Assembly: GCF_030124145.1 (NCBI RefSeq) | Contig: NZ_JASKMS010000018.1 | Coordinates: 62,001 to 126,000 of the forward strand | Source: Streptomyces sp. 378 | Lineage (GTDB): Bacteria; Actinomycetota; Actinomycetes; Streptomycetales; Streptomycetaceae | Direction of reading: 5' to 3' | DNA length: 64,000 nucleotides | Shown here: piece by piece, positions 15,475-22,976 of the stretch | Layout of the letters: the number at the start of each line of letters is the position of its first letter | Position numbering within the stretch: the stretch's first letter is position 1 | Position numbers and translations under genes: made by a program | The notes under the pieces: generated by a model | Seen by the model: only the letters and a program-made list of their open reading frames with translations | What the model was told of the DNA's origin: nothing | Databases searched by the model: none

Positions 15475-17259
15475 ATGACCAGCAAGGACGCACGCACGCC
15501 TGCCTCCATTCAGGACGAGAAGTCCGAGGAGGCCGGGAAGTCCATCGGCTGGCACAAGGCGTATGTCGAGGGCTCTCGCCCAGACCTGCGCGTGCCGGTC
15601 CGTCAGGTGCACCTCACCAACGGCCAGTCGGTCACGCTGTACGACACGTCGGGCCCATACACCGATCCACTCGTCGACACCGACGTCCGCAGGGGCCTGT
15701 CGCCGCTGCGCGAGAACTGGATCATCGCCCGCGGCGACACCGAGGAGTACGCGGGCCGTCCTGTCCGTCCCGAGGACGACGGCATCAAGCACACCTCGCC
15801 CCGCGGCGGCCTCCGTAACCTGGACGCCGTCTTCCCCGGTCGGCCGCGTCAGCCCCGCCGGGGCAGGGAGGGGCAGGCGGTCACACAGCTCGCGTACGCC
15901 CGTCGCGGCGAGATCACGCCCGAGATGGAGTACGTGGCCATCCGGGAGAACGTGGCGCCCGAGGTCGTGCGGGACGAGATCGCCGCGGGCCGGGCCGTGC
16001 TGCCGGCCAACGTGAATCACCCGGAGATCGAGCCGATGATCATCGGCAAGCGGTTCCTGGTGAAGGTCAACGCCAACATCGGCAACTCGGCCGTGACGTC
16101 CTCCATCGAGGAGGAGGTCGAGAAGATGACCTGGGCGACCCGCTGGGGCGCCGACACGGTCATGGACCTGTCCACCGGCCGAAACATCCACACCACGCGC
16201 GAGTGGGTGCTGCGCAACTCCCCCGTCCCGATCGGCACCGTGCCGCTCTACCAGGCTCTGGAGAAGGTCGACGGCCGGGCCGAGGAGCTGACCTGGGAGA
16301 TCTACAAGGACACGGTCGTCGAACAGGCCGAGCAGGGCGTGGACTACATGACGGTCCACGCGGGCGTGCGCCTGGCGTACGTGCCCCTGACGGCGAACCG
16401 CAAGACCGGCATCGTCTCCCGCGGCGGCTCGATCATGGCCGCCTGGTGCCTCGCGCACCACAAGGAGTCGTTCCTGTACGAGAACTTCGAGGAGCTCTGC
16501 GAGATCCTCGCCGCGTACGACGTCACGTACTCGCTCGGCGACGGTCTCAGGCCCGGATCGATCGCGGACGCCAACGACGAGGCGCAGTTCGCGGAGCTGC
16601 GCACGCTCGGGGAACTCAACCAGGTCGCGAAGCGTTTCAACGTGCAGACCATGATCGAGGGCCCGGGCCATGTCCCGATGCACAAGATCAAGGAGAACAT
16701 CGACCTTCAGCAGGAGATCTGCGATGAAGCTCCGTTCTATACGCTCGGCCCGCTGACCACGGACGTCGCCCCGGCGTACGACCACATCACCTCCGGCATC
16801 GGTGCCGCGATGATCGCCTGGTGGGGCACGGCGATGCTCTGTTACGTCACGCCCAAGGAGCACCTGGGCCTGCCGAACCGCGATGACGTGAAGACCGGCG
16901 TCATCACCTACAAGATCGCCGCCCACGCAGCCGACCTCGCCAAGGGACACCCGGGTGCGCAGGAGTGGGACGACGCGCTGTCCGACGCCCGTTTCGAGTT
17001 CCGGTGGGAGGACCAGTTCAACCTGGCCCTCGACCCGGACACAGCACGGGAGTTCCACGACGAGACCCTGCCCGCAGAACCGGCCAAGACGGCCCACTTC
17101 TGCTCGATGTGCGGTCCCAAGTTCTGCAGCATGAAGATCTCGCAGGACATCCGCCGTGAACACGGCGGCACACGGACCGAGATCGAGGAGGGCATGGCCC
17201 TGAAGTCGAAGGAGTTCGCGGCGAGCGGGAACCGCGTGTACCTGCCGATCGCGGACTGA
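15475..17259 (+). CDS. thiC: Phosphomethylpyrimidine synthase ThiC
   Basis: A 594-residue radical-SAM enzyme that turns aminoimidazole ribotide into HMP phosphate, the pyrimidine half of thiamine. Family features are EMEYVAIREN, the NIGNSAVTSS segment (about 197-206), TVHAGV (about 296-301) and the C-terminal cluster CSMCGPKFCSMK (about residues 543-554), whose three Cys hold the [4Fe-4S] centre. Length is normal for the family. Control by the TPP riboswitch just upstream is expected. A hairpin 10 bp after the stop closes the transcript. Confidence 0.97.
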   Translation: MTSKDARTPASIQDEKSEEAGKSIGWHKAYVEGSRPDLRVPVRQVHLTNGQSVTLYDTSGPYTDPLVDTDVRRGLSPLRENWIIARGDTEEYAGRPVRPEDDGIKHTSPRGGLRNLDAVFPGRPRQPRRGREGQAVTQLAYARRGEITPEMEYVAIRENVAPEVVRDEIAAGRAVLPANVNHPEIEPMIIGKRFLVKVNANIGNSAVTSSIEEEVEKMTWATRWGADTVMDLSTGRNIHTTREWVLRNSPVPIGTVPLYQALEKVDGRAEELTWEIYKDTVVEQAEQGVDYMTVHAGVRLAYVPLTANRKTGIVSRGGSIMAAWCLAHHKESFLYENFEELCEILAAYDVTYSLGDGLRPGSIADANDEAQFAELRTLGELNQVAKRFNVQTMIEGPGHVPMHKIKENIDLQQEICDEAPFYTLGPLTTDVAPAYDHITSGIGAAMIAWWGTAMLCYVTPKEHLGLPNRDDVKTGVITYKIAAHAADLAKGHPGAQEWDDALSDARFEFRWEDQFNLALDPDTAREFHDETLPAEPAKTAHFCSMCGPKFCSMKISQDIRREHGGTRTEIEEGMALKSKEFAASGNRVYLPIAD

Positions 17260-17268
17260 CCGGCCGCG

Positions 17269-17303
17269 CACAGGCCCGGGGGCCGATGGTCCCCCGGCCT
17301 GTG
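17269..17303 (+). terminator. Terminator of thiC
   Basis: CACAGGCC-CGGGGG pairs with CCCCCG-GCCTGTG, a stem of about 13 bp with a one-base bulge, 10 bp downstream of the thiC stop. It may also serve the convergent gene that ends at 17334. Confidence 0.75.
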
Positions 17304-17333
17304 GGAGGCGCCTGCTCGGACGGGAACCGACGG

Positions 17334-18197
17334 CTACTCCGGCTGGTGCTCCGGGCCTCCGAAGTCCGGGCTGGAGTAGTCCGGACTGCTGAAGCTGGGG
17401 CGCGAGCCGCGGTCGCCGTCGTCCGGACTGGTGAACCCCGGGCGGTCGTAGCCGAGGTGCGGCATGCGACTGACCGGGGTGGACGAGGGCGTGGGGTGCA
17501 GTGCGGCGGTCGAGCCGGGGTCGAGGAGTGCTTCGCGCAAGAAGGGCAGGATTCCGCGTTCCAGCAGCGCCTCGTGCCAGGCCGCTCTGGCCTGTGCCAC
17601 CTCCCCCTGCAATTCGCCATACAGCCCGCTTTCGGCCGTGGGCTTGTTGCGCAGGGCGGTGAGCAGCAGTCCCACCGCGGCGACGAGGATCGCGACCGCG
17701 GTCAGGGCGCCGAACACCCAGCCCGTGGTGAGCATGGTCCGGGCAAACCCCTGCTCGGGGTCGAGCATCTGCAGGATGTAACCGACGAGTAGGAAGATCG
17801 CCGCCGCGGTGCCGGCCAGGACGGGTGCGAGGACGGCGACGACGGCCACGGCGCCCGCGCCGGCGGCGTCGGCGACTGCCATGCCGACGGCGAGTCCCGA
17901 GGCGCCCGCGTCCGGCTCGGCGGAATCGGACTCGTGCACGGCCGGCGAAGCGGACGACGCCGGCTGCCGCAGCTCGTCGCGGACCTTGACGTAGTGCTGG
18001 TACTCGGCCGACGCGGCGGCCGTGATGAGTGCGGTGGCGTTCAGCGCCATGGTGCGCAGCTGTTCGGGGTTGAGCCGCTGTCCGACAGCGGCCAGGTCGG
18101 GACGGTGTGGTGCGGAGCGCAGCGCCTCATCGAGGACCCGCTCGTATTCCTGGCGGTCCTCGCTCAGCAGGTGCTGCGGAACGCTGTTCATGTGCAT
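17334..18197 (-). CDS. Hypothetical two-span membrane protein
   Basis: A 287-residue protein that I do not recognise by function. Residues 1-85 are soluble and helical. Two hydrophobic segments lie at about 105-145 and 155-185, joined by a short loop (LDPEQGFARTM). The C-terminal 60 residues are Pro/Ser/Asp-rich with repeated SPDYSSPDF-like units, probably disordered. Two starts are possible: ATG at 18197, or ATG at 18191, which has GGGGGA better placed. Similar proteins occur at this chromosomal position in other streptomycetes as far as I recall. Confidence 0.75.
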   Translation of the reverse strand: MHMNSVPQHLLSEDRQEYERVLDEALRSAPHRPDLAAVGQRLNPEQLRTMALNATALITAAASAEYQHYVKVRDELRQPASSASPAVHESDSAEPDAGASGLAVGMAVADAAGAGAVAVVAVLAPVLAGTAAAIFLLVGYILQMLDPEQGFARTMLTTGWVFGALTAVAILVAAVGLLLTALRNKPTAESGLYGELQGEVAQARAAWHEALLERGILPFLREALLDPGSTAALHPTPSSTPVSRMPHLGYDRPGFTSPDDGDRGSRPSFSSPDYSSPDFGGPEHQPE

Positions 18198-18380
18198 CCC
18201 CCGATGCTCCGTAGGGCTTGGGGCTCGACATGCTGACGAGCCGTCGGGCAGAAACGGAGGGGAGCCTGCTACGGATAAGCCGATGGTAGAGCGGTGACGG
18301 TATGCGGTGACAGGGGGTTTACCGAAATTGGCCCCTCACCGGCAGCGGTCCTCCGGCCGGAGGCGCCTGCCGGTGAACGT

Positions 18381-19457
18381 TCACGTTTCCAGCGGCAGTT
18401 GCTGGACCAGCAGCTTTCCGGCCATGGTCACGCCGCCGTCCATCGCGATGGCGAGTCCGTCGGCGTAGACGTGCGGTCCCTCGATGACCGGGTCGCTGTT
18501 GTCCTCGTCGTCCTCGGCACCGACTTCGCCCAGCAGGTACGGGATCGGGCTGTGGCCGTGGACGATCCGGGTGCCTCCGTACGTATCGAGCAGGCGGCGC
18601 ACGGCTTCCGCGCCCCCCTCGTCGCGGAAGGAGAACCGCTTGGTGAACTTGCGGAACAGGTCCCAGACCTCGTCCGCGTCGTTGCGGGTGATCGTCTCGC
18701 GGACGGTGTCGTTGACCTCTTCGATGGACCGGCCGTAGTCGAGGTAGGCGGTGGTGTCGGAGTGGACGAGCAGATGACCGTCGACCTCCTCGACGGCGTC
18801 CAGACGGGACATCCACTGCAGATGGTGGTCCTGCAGGCGGTCCATGTCGGTCTTCTGGCCGCCGTTGAGCAGCCAGGCCGCCTGGAAGGTGGCGGTGCCC
18901 GCGCCGGAGTTGACGGGGGTGTCGCCGAACCGCTTCGCGCCCAGCAGCAGCAGCTCGTGGTTGCCCATGAGCGCCTTGCAGTAGCCGCCGGCCGCGGCGG
19001 CCTCGGCGGACAGCCGCATCACCAGGTCGATGACGCCGATGCCGTCCGGGCCGCGGTCGGTGAAGTCACCGAGGAACCACAGCCGGGCGGTACCCGCGCA
19101 CCAGTTGCCGGAGGCGTCGAGCAGGCCCTTCTCCTGGAGGGCCGACACCAGCTGGTCGAGGTAGCCGTGCACGTCGCCCACGACGTACAGCGGGCCTTGC
19201 CCGGTGCTGGCCTGCGGGGCGGCGGCGGTTTCGGGGTCCACGGTCACCTGGACAGTGTCACCCCGGTTGATGACGGGAAGGTCGCGCTGGGTCGGCGTGT
19301 ATCCCTCGGGGTAGGTCTCCTCGGGCGGCGGGGCGACTTCCCCGGCGTGGGCGCTGGGGACGTACGGACCGGTCTCGTGGACGTACGCGGGCACCCGGAA
19401 GTCGCGCAACGTCGCCGTCCGCTCCACCTCGGGTCCCTGACCGGCCCCCTGAGTCAT
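18381..19457 (-). CDS. Metallophosphoesterase / PPP-type Ser/Thr phosphatase
   Basis: A 358-residue phosphatase with the three PPP metal-binding signatures in order: GDVHGYLDQL (about 97-106), GDFTDRG (about 129-135) and GNHE (about 165-168), with further His residues at HSDTT and HGHSP. The first 80 residues are a Pro/Thr-rich leader without a signal peptide, so it is probably cytosolic. The ATG at 19457 is selected because GGAGGGG precedes it by 4 bases; the frame is open further upstream. Substrate unknown; the family dephosphorylates Ser/Thr proteins or dinucleotides. Confidence 0.87.
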   Translation of the reverse strand: MTQGAGQGPEVERTATLRDFRVPAYVHETGPYVPSAHAGEVAPPPEETYPEGYTPTQRDLPVINRGDTVQVTVDPETAAAPQASTGQGPLYVVGDVHGYLDQLVSALQEKGLLDASGNWCAGTARLWFLGDFTDRGPDGIGVIDLVMRLSAEAAAAGGYCKALMGNHELLLLGAKRFGDTPVNSGAGTATFQAAWLLNGGQKTDMDRLQDHHLQWMSRLDAVEEVDGHLLVHSDTTAYLDYGRSIEEVNDTVRETITRNDADEVWDLFRKFTKRFSFRDEGGAEAVRRLLDTYGGTRIVHGHSPIPYLLGEVGAEDDEDNSDPVIEGPHVYADGLAIAMDGGVTMAGKLLVQQLPLET

Positions 19458-19796
19458 CGACCCCTCCACCATCGCGCCGCATTGCACCGCATCGGACTGC
19501 CTGGTCGTAGCGGCCCGCGGATGTCGTGGGCCCATCATAGGAATGCGGATCGCGCCATGTGATGACCCAGGGGTGGTGAATCAGAGCAAGCGTCCAGTTC
19601 ACCGCGGCTTTCGCCCCGATTGAGCCGGGCTTTGACCACCGTGTGACCGTCCTCGCTCTTCTTCTCTTCGCGAGAACGATCCCTTCTCTCCGGGGGACCG
19701 GCCCTGTTTCTCCCCAGGAGGAGGATCTTCCCCTTACCCCCGCAGCAGGAGAAGCCCTCAGCCGGACGCCCCCTGCGAGGCGTCCCCCCGCTGGAC
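19458..19796. other. Intergenic region (339 bp) upstream of the phosphatase gene
   Basis: It lies between the end of the lacI-type gene and the start of the phosphatase gene, both on the minus strand. No gene, tRNA or large hairpin was seen. It presumably holds the phosphatase promoter; a pyrimidine-rich stretch (about 19645-19740) has lower G+C than its neighbours. Confidence 0.55.
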
Positions 19797-20909
19797 CTAG
19801 GTTCCCTCGGGTGAGCGCGGCGGGCTGACCGTCGTGCGCGGCGGGCGTCGCTGGGACGAGGTGCGCACGATCAGCTCCGTCGGTAGCACCTGCTCCACCG
19901 GATGGTCGGATTCCACTCCCTCGATGGCATCGATGAGGAGCTGCACCACCGCCGTGCCGATACGGCGCGGCTTCAGGGAGAGCGTGGTGATGGGCGGTTC
20001 GGTGTTGGCGTACACCGTGGACTCGCTGCAGCAGACCAGCAGCAGGTCTTCCGGCACGCGCAGGCCGTAGCGGCGGGCGGCGGCGAGCAGGTCGGTGCCG
20101 TTCGGGTCGAACAGCCCGTAGACCGCGTCGGGCCGGTCGGGCCGGGCGAGGAGCCGGTCGGCGGCGACGGCGCCCGCGCACGGATCATGCGCGGGGTAGG
20201 CCTCGTACACCGGGTCCTGGCCGACGCGCTCGCACCAGCGCAGGTACGCGGTGGTCGACAGGTGGGTGTACGTGTCCGTCGTCGTGCCGGTCAGCAGGCC
20301 GATGCGGCGGGCGCCGGCATCGGCCAGGTGGTCGAGGATGCCGAGGACGCCGGCCTCGTGATCGTTGTCCACCCAGGCCGTGACCGGCAGCGAACCGGCA
20401 GGGCGGCCGTCGGAGACGACCGGCAGGCCCTGTCGTACGAGCTCGCTGACGACCGGGTCCTGGTCGGAGGGGTCGATGACGACCGTGCCGTCCAGGGCGA
20501 CGTTCGACCACACGTCGTGGCGGGAGGTCGCGGGCAGGATGACGAGGGCGTAGCCGCGGGCGAGCGCGGCGGAGGTGGCGGCCCGCGCCATCTCGGCGAA
20601 GTACGCGAACTCGGTGAAGGTGAAAGGTTCATCCCCGTATGTGGTCACGGTCAGACCGATGAGGCCCGACTTGCCGGTACGGAGGGTCCGGGCGGCGGCC
20701 GAGGGCCGGTAGCCGAGCCGGTCGGCAACTTCCCGGACGTGGCGCCGGGTGGCGTCCGGGAGCCGACCCTTGCCGTTGAGGGCGTCGGAGACGGTCGTGA
20801 TCGAGACTCCGGCGGCGGCGGCCACGTCTCTGATGCCGGCCCGACCCGGCCGATTGCCTCGCCGTGAGGTTTCCGCGCGGCTCACCTGGTGCTTCCCTGC
20901 TGCTGTCAT
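19797..20909 (-). CDS. LacI family transcriptional regulator
   Basis: A 370-residue regulator with a LacI helix-turn-helix (about residues 25-70: IRDVAAAAGVSITTVSDALNGKGRLPDATRRHV) and a sugar-binding-protein-like ligand domain (about 85-340). The domain order and size are standard. The ATG at 20909 is used because the helix-turn-helix follows a short basic leader; an upstream extension to 20975 is not supported. In S. coelicolor I recall a LacI regulator just before the hisC-like gene at this place. Effector and targets are unknown. A TTGACGTCAA palindrome upstream is a candidate binding site. Confidence 0.92.
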   Translation of the reverse strand: MTAAGKHQVSRAETSRRGNRPGRAGIRDVAAAAGVSITTVSDALNGKGRLPDATRRHVREVADRLGYRPSAAARTLRTGKSGLIGLTVTTYGDEPFTFTEFAYFAEMARAATSAALARGYALVILPATSRHDVWSNVALDGTVVIDPSDQDPVVSELVRQGLPVVSDGRPAGSLPVTAWVDNDHEAGVLGILDHLADAGARRIGLLTGTTTDTYTHLSTTAYLRWCERVGQDPVYEAYPAHDPCAGAVAADRLLARPDRPDAVYGLFDPNGTDLLAAARRYGLRVPEDLLLVCCSESTVYANTEPPITTLSLKPRRIGTAVVQLLIDAIEGVESDHPVEQVLPTELIVRTSSQRRPPRTTVSPPRSPEGT

Positions 20910-20991
20910 GGCGAGCCGATAGTAGGGCTCATGCGGTGGGGTAGTGCGGACGCATATGCACGCGTTGGCAGGCACGTTTCTGCATGATCAT

Positions 20992-21001
20992 TTGACGTCA
21001 A
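20992..21001. promoter_or_regulatory. Candidate operator TTGACGTCAA
   Basis: A perfect 10-bp palindrome in the divergent region, 83 bp upstream of the lacI-type gene start. LacI-family sites are often short symmetric palindromes, so autoregulation is possible. It also contains a TTGACG that could act as a -35 element for rightward transcription. Confidence 0.35.
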
Positions 21002-21034
21002 TTGCCTTGGAAAACAAGGAGGTTGAGGGCTCCT

Positions 21035-21160
21035 ATGGCAGTACGCGACGTGGTGGCGCACACGGGCCTGCCAAGTGGCCGATGTTGCGAAGAGGTCTCA
21101 ACTCACCTGCACGGGGGATGCGCGCCACGGCGTGCACCACCGGCGCGTAGATATATGTGA
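21035..21160 (+). CDS. Possible small protein, 41 residues
   Basis: A short frame beginning MAVRDVVAHTGLP, with AAGGAGG 12 bases and GAGGG 5 bases upstream of its ATG, a good translation signal. The product has Cys-Cys at 17-18, a further Cys and a basic Arg/Pro-rich end. No family is recognised and codon bias is only moderate. It lies 180 bp before hisC in the same direction, so it could also be a leader peptide. Confidence 0.3.
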   Translation: MAVRDVVAHTGLPSGRCCEEVSTHLHGGCAPRRAPPARRYM

Positions 21161-21340
21161 GGCGCGCCCCCGGATTCGTACGCCTTGGTGCGGCGATGCC
21201 CCTGATGCCGGTGGGACCGAGGAGGCCGACGCCGTCCGGTCGGCCGTGGCTATACGCAGGGGCGCCGAATCCTCATAAGGTGAGGAGTATTGGATGTCGG
21301 CGGCGGTCATGGGCCGCCGGTCTTCACGAGGAGGACTGTG

Positions 21341-22420
21341 GTGAGCGAGACGAGCCCCAAGCTGCGCGCCGAGCTGGAGGGAATCCCCACCTACAAGCCG
21401 GGCAAGCCCGCCGCGGCAGGTGGCCCGGTGGCCTACAAGCTGTCCTCCAACGAGAACCCCTACCCGCCGCTGCCCGGCGTGATGGAGTCCGTGACCGCGG
21501 CGGCCTGCACCTTCAACCGCTACCCGGACATGGCCTGCACGGCGCTGATGAACGAGCTGTCCGAGCGGTTCGGTGTGCCTCTCACTCACCTGGCCACCGG
21601 CACCGGTTCGGTCGGCGTCGCTCAGCAGCTGATCCAGGCCACCTCCGGCCCGGGCGACGAGGTGATCTACGCCTGGAGGTCCTTCGAGGCGTACCCGATC
21701 ATCACGCAGATCAGCGGCGCGACGTCGGTCCAGGTGCCGCTGACGTCGGGGGATGTGCACGACCTCGACGCGATGGCCGACGCGATCACCGACCGGACGC
21801 GGCTGATCTTCGTCTGCAACCCCAACAACCCGACCGGCACGGTGGTGCGGCGGGCGGAGCTGGAGCGCTTCCTCGACCGGGTCCCGAGGGACGTGCTGGT
21901 GGTTCTCGACGAGGCCTACCGCGAGTTCATCCGGGACCCCGAGGTGCCGGACGGCGTCGAGCTCTACCGGGAGCGGCCCAACGTCTGTGTTCTGCGGACC
22001 TTCTCCAAGGCGTACGGCCTCGCCGGCCTGCGCGTCGGATTCGCCATCGCTCATGAGCCGGTGGCCGCGGCGCTGCGCAAGACGGCGGTGCCGTTCGGCG
22101 TGAGCCAGCTCGCGCAGGAGGCGGCGATCGCCTCGCTGCGGGCCGAGGACGAACTGTTCGGCCGGGTCGGTTCGCTGGTGTGTGAGCGCGCGCGTGTGGT
22201 CGACGGACTGCGCTCTCAGGGCTGGACGGTGCCCGAGACCCAGGCCAACTTCGTATGGCTGCGGCTGGGGGAGCGCACGGTCCCGTTCGCGGAGGTGTGT
22301 GAGCAGGCGGGGGTGGTCATCCGGCCGTTCCCGGGCGAGGGTGTGCGGGTGACGGTCGGGGAAGCCGAGGCGAACGACATCTTCCTGAAGGCGGCGGAAG
22401 GGTTCCGTAAGGACCTGTAG
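21341..22420 (+). CDS. hisC: Histidinol-phosphate/aromatic aminotransferase family (HisC-like)
   Basis: A 359-residue class I/II PLP aminotransferase. Key features: SSNENPYPPLP near residue 34, NPNNPTGT (about 163-170), DEAYREF (about 190-196) and FSKAYGLAGLRVG (about 221-233), whose Lys binds PLP. This is the HisC fold, but stand-alone copies outside the his operon often act on phenylalanine or other aromatic substrates, so aromatic aminotransferase is equally likely. Adjacent GTG codons exist at 21338 and 21341; 21341 has CGAGGAGG at better spacing. Confidence 0.88.
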   Translation: MSETSPKLRAELEGIPTYKPGKPAAAGGPVAYKLSSNENPYPPLPGVMESVTAAACTFNRYPDMACTALMNELSERFGVPLTHLATGTGSVGVAQQLIQATSGPGDEVIYAWRSFEAYPIITQISGATSVQVPLTSGDVHDLDAMADAITDRTRLIFVCNPNNPTGTVVRRAELERFLDRVPRDVLVVLDEAYREFIRDPEVPDGVELYRERPNVCVLRTFSKAYGLAGLRVGFAIAHEPVAAALRKTAVPFGVSQLAQEAAIASLRAEDELFGRVGSLVCERARVVDGLRSQGWTVPETQANFVWLRLGERTVPFAEVCEQAGVVIRPFPGEGVRVTVGEAEANDIFLKAAEGFRKDL

Positions 22421-22434
22421 GACCCGGAGCCAGG

Positions 22435-22827
22435 TCAGGCGTCCAGGAATTCCACACGCACAGGGTCGCCGTCCCGCACGGTCGCGAGCAACCCGGGATC
22501 GCCGTCGAGGCGGCCCAGGACATTGCACGGGCTCGCGAGACGGCACTCGTCGCCCTGTGAGATCGGTGTGGGGCCGTACGGCAGGGCGAGGGCGTCACCG
22601 TCGGTCCAGAAGGCGACAGTGCCCGGTTCGGCGACGTCCTGGGCGCCTGTTTCACGTGAAACCGCCAGGCCCGTATCGACATACACCTCCTGGCCCCAGG
22701 TGCGGGCGGCGGAGACGAGCGGCAGTGCCTTGGCGAGAGCCTGGCTGGTCGGGGTGTCGTCGAGGGTTGCGATGAGATGCCCCGCCGGCCAGAAGATCCG
22801 TATTCGTAGCGATGTCGGTGCCTGCAT
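22435..22827 (-). CDS. Cyclophilin-like fold protein (TM1367-like)
   Basis: A 130-residue protein with the cyclophilin-like barrel of the PF04126 family: IRIFWPAGHLIATLDDTPTS at the start, WGQEVYVD in the middle, and ALALPYGPTPIS. The function of this family is unknown; peptidyl-prolyl isomerase activity has not been shown. An exact parS site (22649-22662) lies inside the coding region and encodes V-S-R-E-T at about residue 56-60. The gene is convergent with hisC and divergent from the cyd operon. A symmetric operator-like sequence sits 9-25 bases upstream of its start. Confidence 0.83.
   Translation of the reverse strand: MQAPTSLRIRIFWPAGHLIATLDDTPTSQALAKALPLVSAARTWGQEVYVDTGLAVSRETGAQDVAEPGTVAFWTDGDALALPYGPTPISQGDECRLASPCNVLGRLDGDPGLLATVRDGDPVRVEFLDA
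22649..22662. other. parS: parS site 3 (exact), inside a coding region
   Basis: Exact GTTTCACGTGAAAC within the cyclophilin-like gene. On the minus strand the same bases code for part of L-A-V-S-R-E-T-G, so the protein sequence is constrained by the segregation site or tolerates it. Confidence 0.92.
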
Positions 22828-22835
22828 GCCGCAGA

Positions 22836-22852
22836 TTCAACAATATGTTGAA
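22836..22852. promoter_or_regulatory. Candidate operator TTCAACA-ATA-TGTTGAA
   Basis: A perfect inverted repeat with 7-bp arms and a 3-bp centre, directly upstream of the cyclophilin-like start codon (9-25 bases away) and about 125 bp upstream of cydA. Its A/T content stands out from the surroundings. A repressor here would block expression of the minus-strand gene. No known Streptomyces regulator site comes to mind. Confidence 0.5.
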
Positions 22853-22938
22853 GTTCCGGCCAAGGGGTTGACTGTGACGGGGGAGACAGGGGACCCCCTC
22901 CAGCGCTCGAAAGTGCGTGCTGCATAATGGCTTGTGAA

Positions 22939-22954
22939 TGTGAACGCTTTCACA
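22939..22954. promoter_or_regulatory. Rex operator (ROP) of the cyd operon
   Basis: TGTGAACGCTTTCACA matches the S. coelicolor Rex consensus TGTGAAC-N3-TTCACA at every defined base and lies 23 bp upstream of the cydA start. Rex is the NADH/NAD+ sensor known to repress cydABCD when the NADH/NAD+ ratio is low. A further TTGTGAA half-site overlaps its left side. Confidence 0.92.
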
Positions 22955-22976
22955 AGCGTAGGTAAGGAGCGGCGAC

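Larger units (their letters stand above)
20910..21340. other. Intergenic region (431 bp) between lacI-type gene and hisC
   Basis: Contains the palindrome TTGACGTCAA (20992-21001), a possible 41-codon frame (21035-21160, listed separately) and a small hairpin CGGCGG-N7-CCGCCG (21301-21319) ahead of hisC. The A/T-rich stretch 20980-21020 is the likeliest promoter area. Confidence 0.55.

Noticed and set aside
15391..17271. A 626-codon open frame on the minus strand
   Set aside because: Antisense to thiC; no recognisable domain, and thiC is certain.
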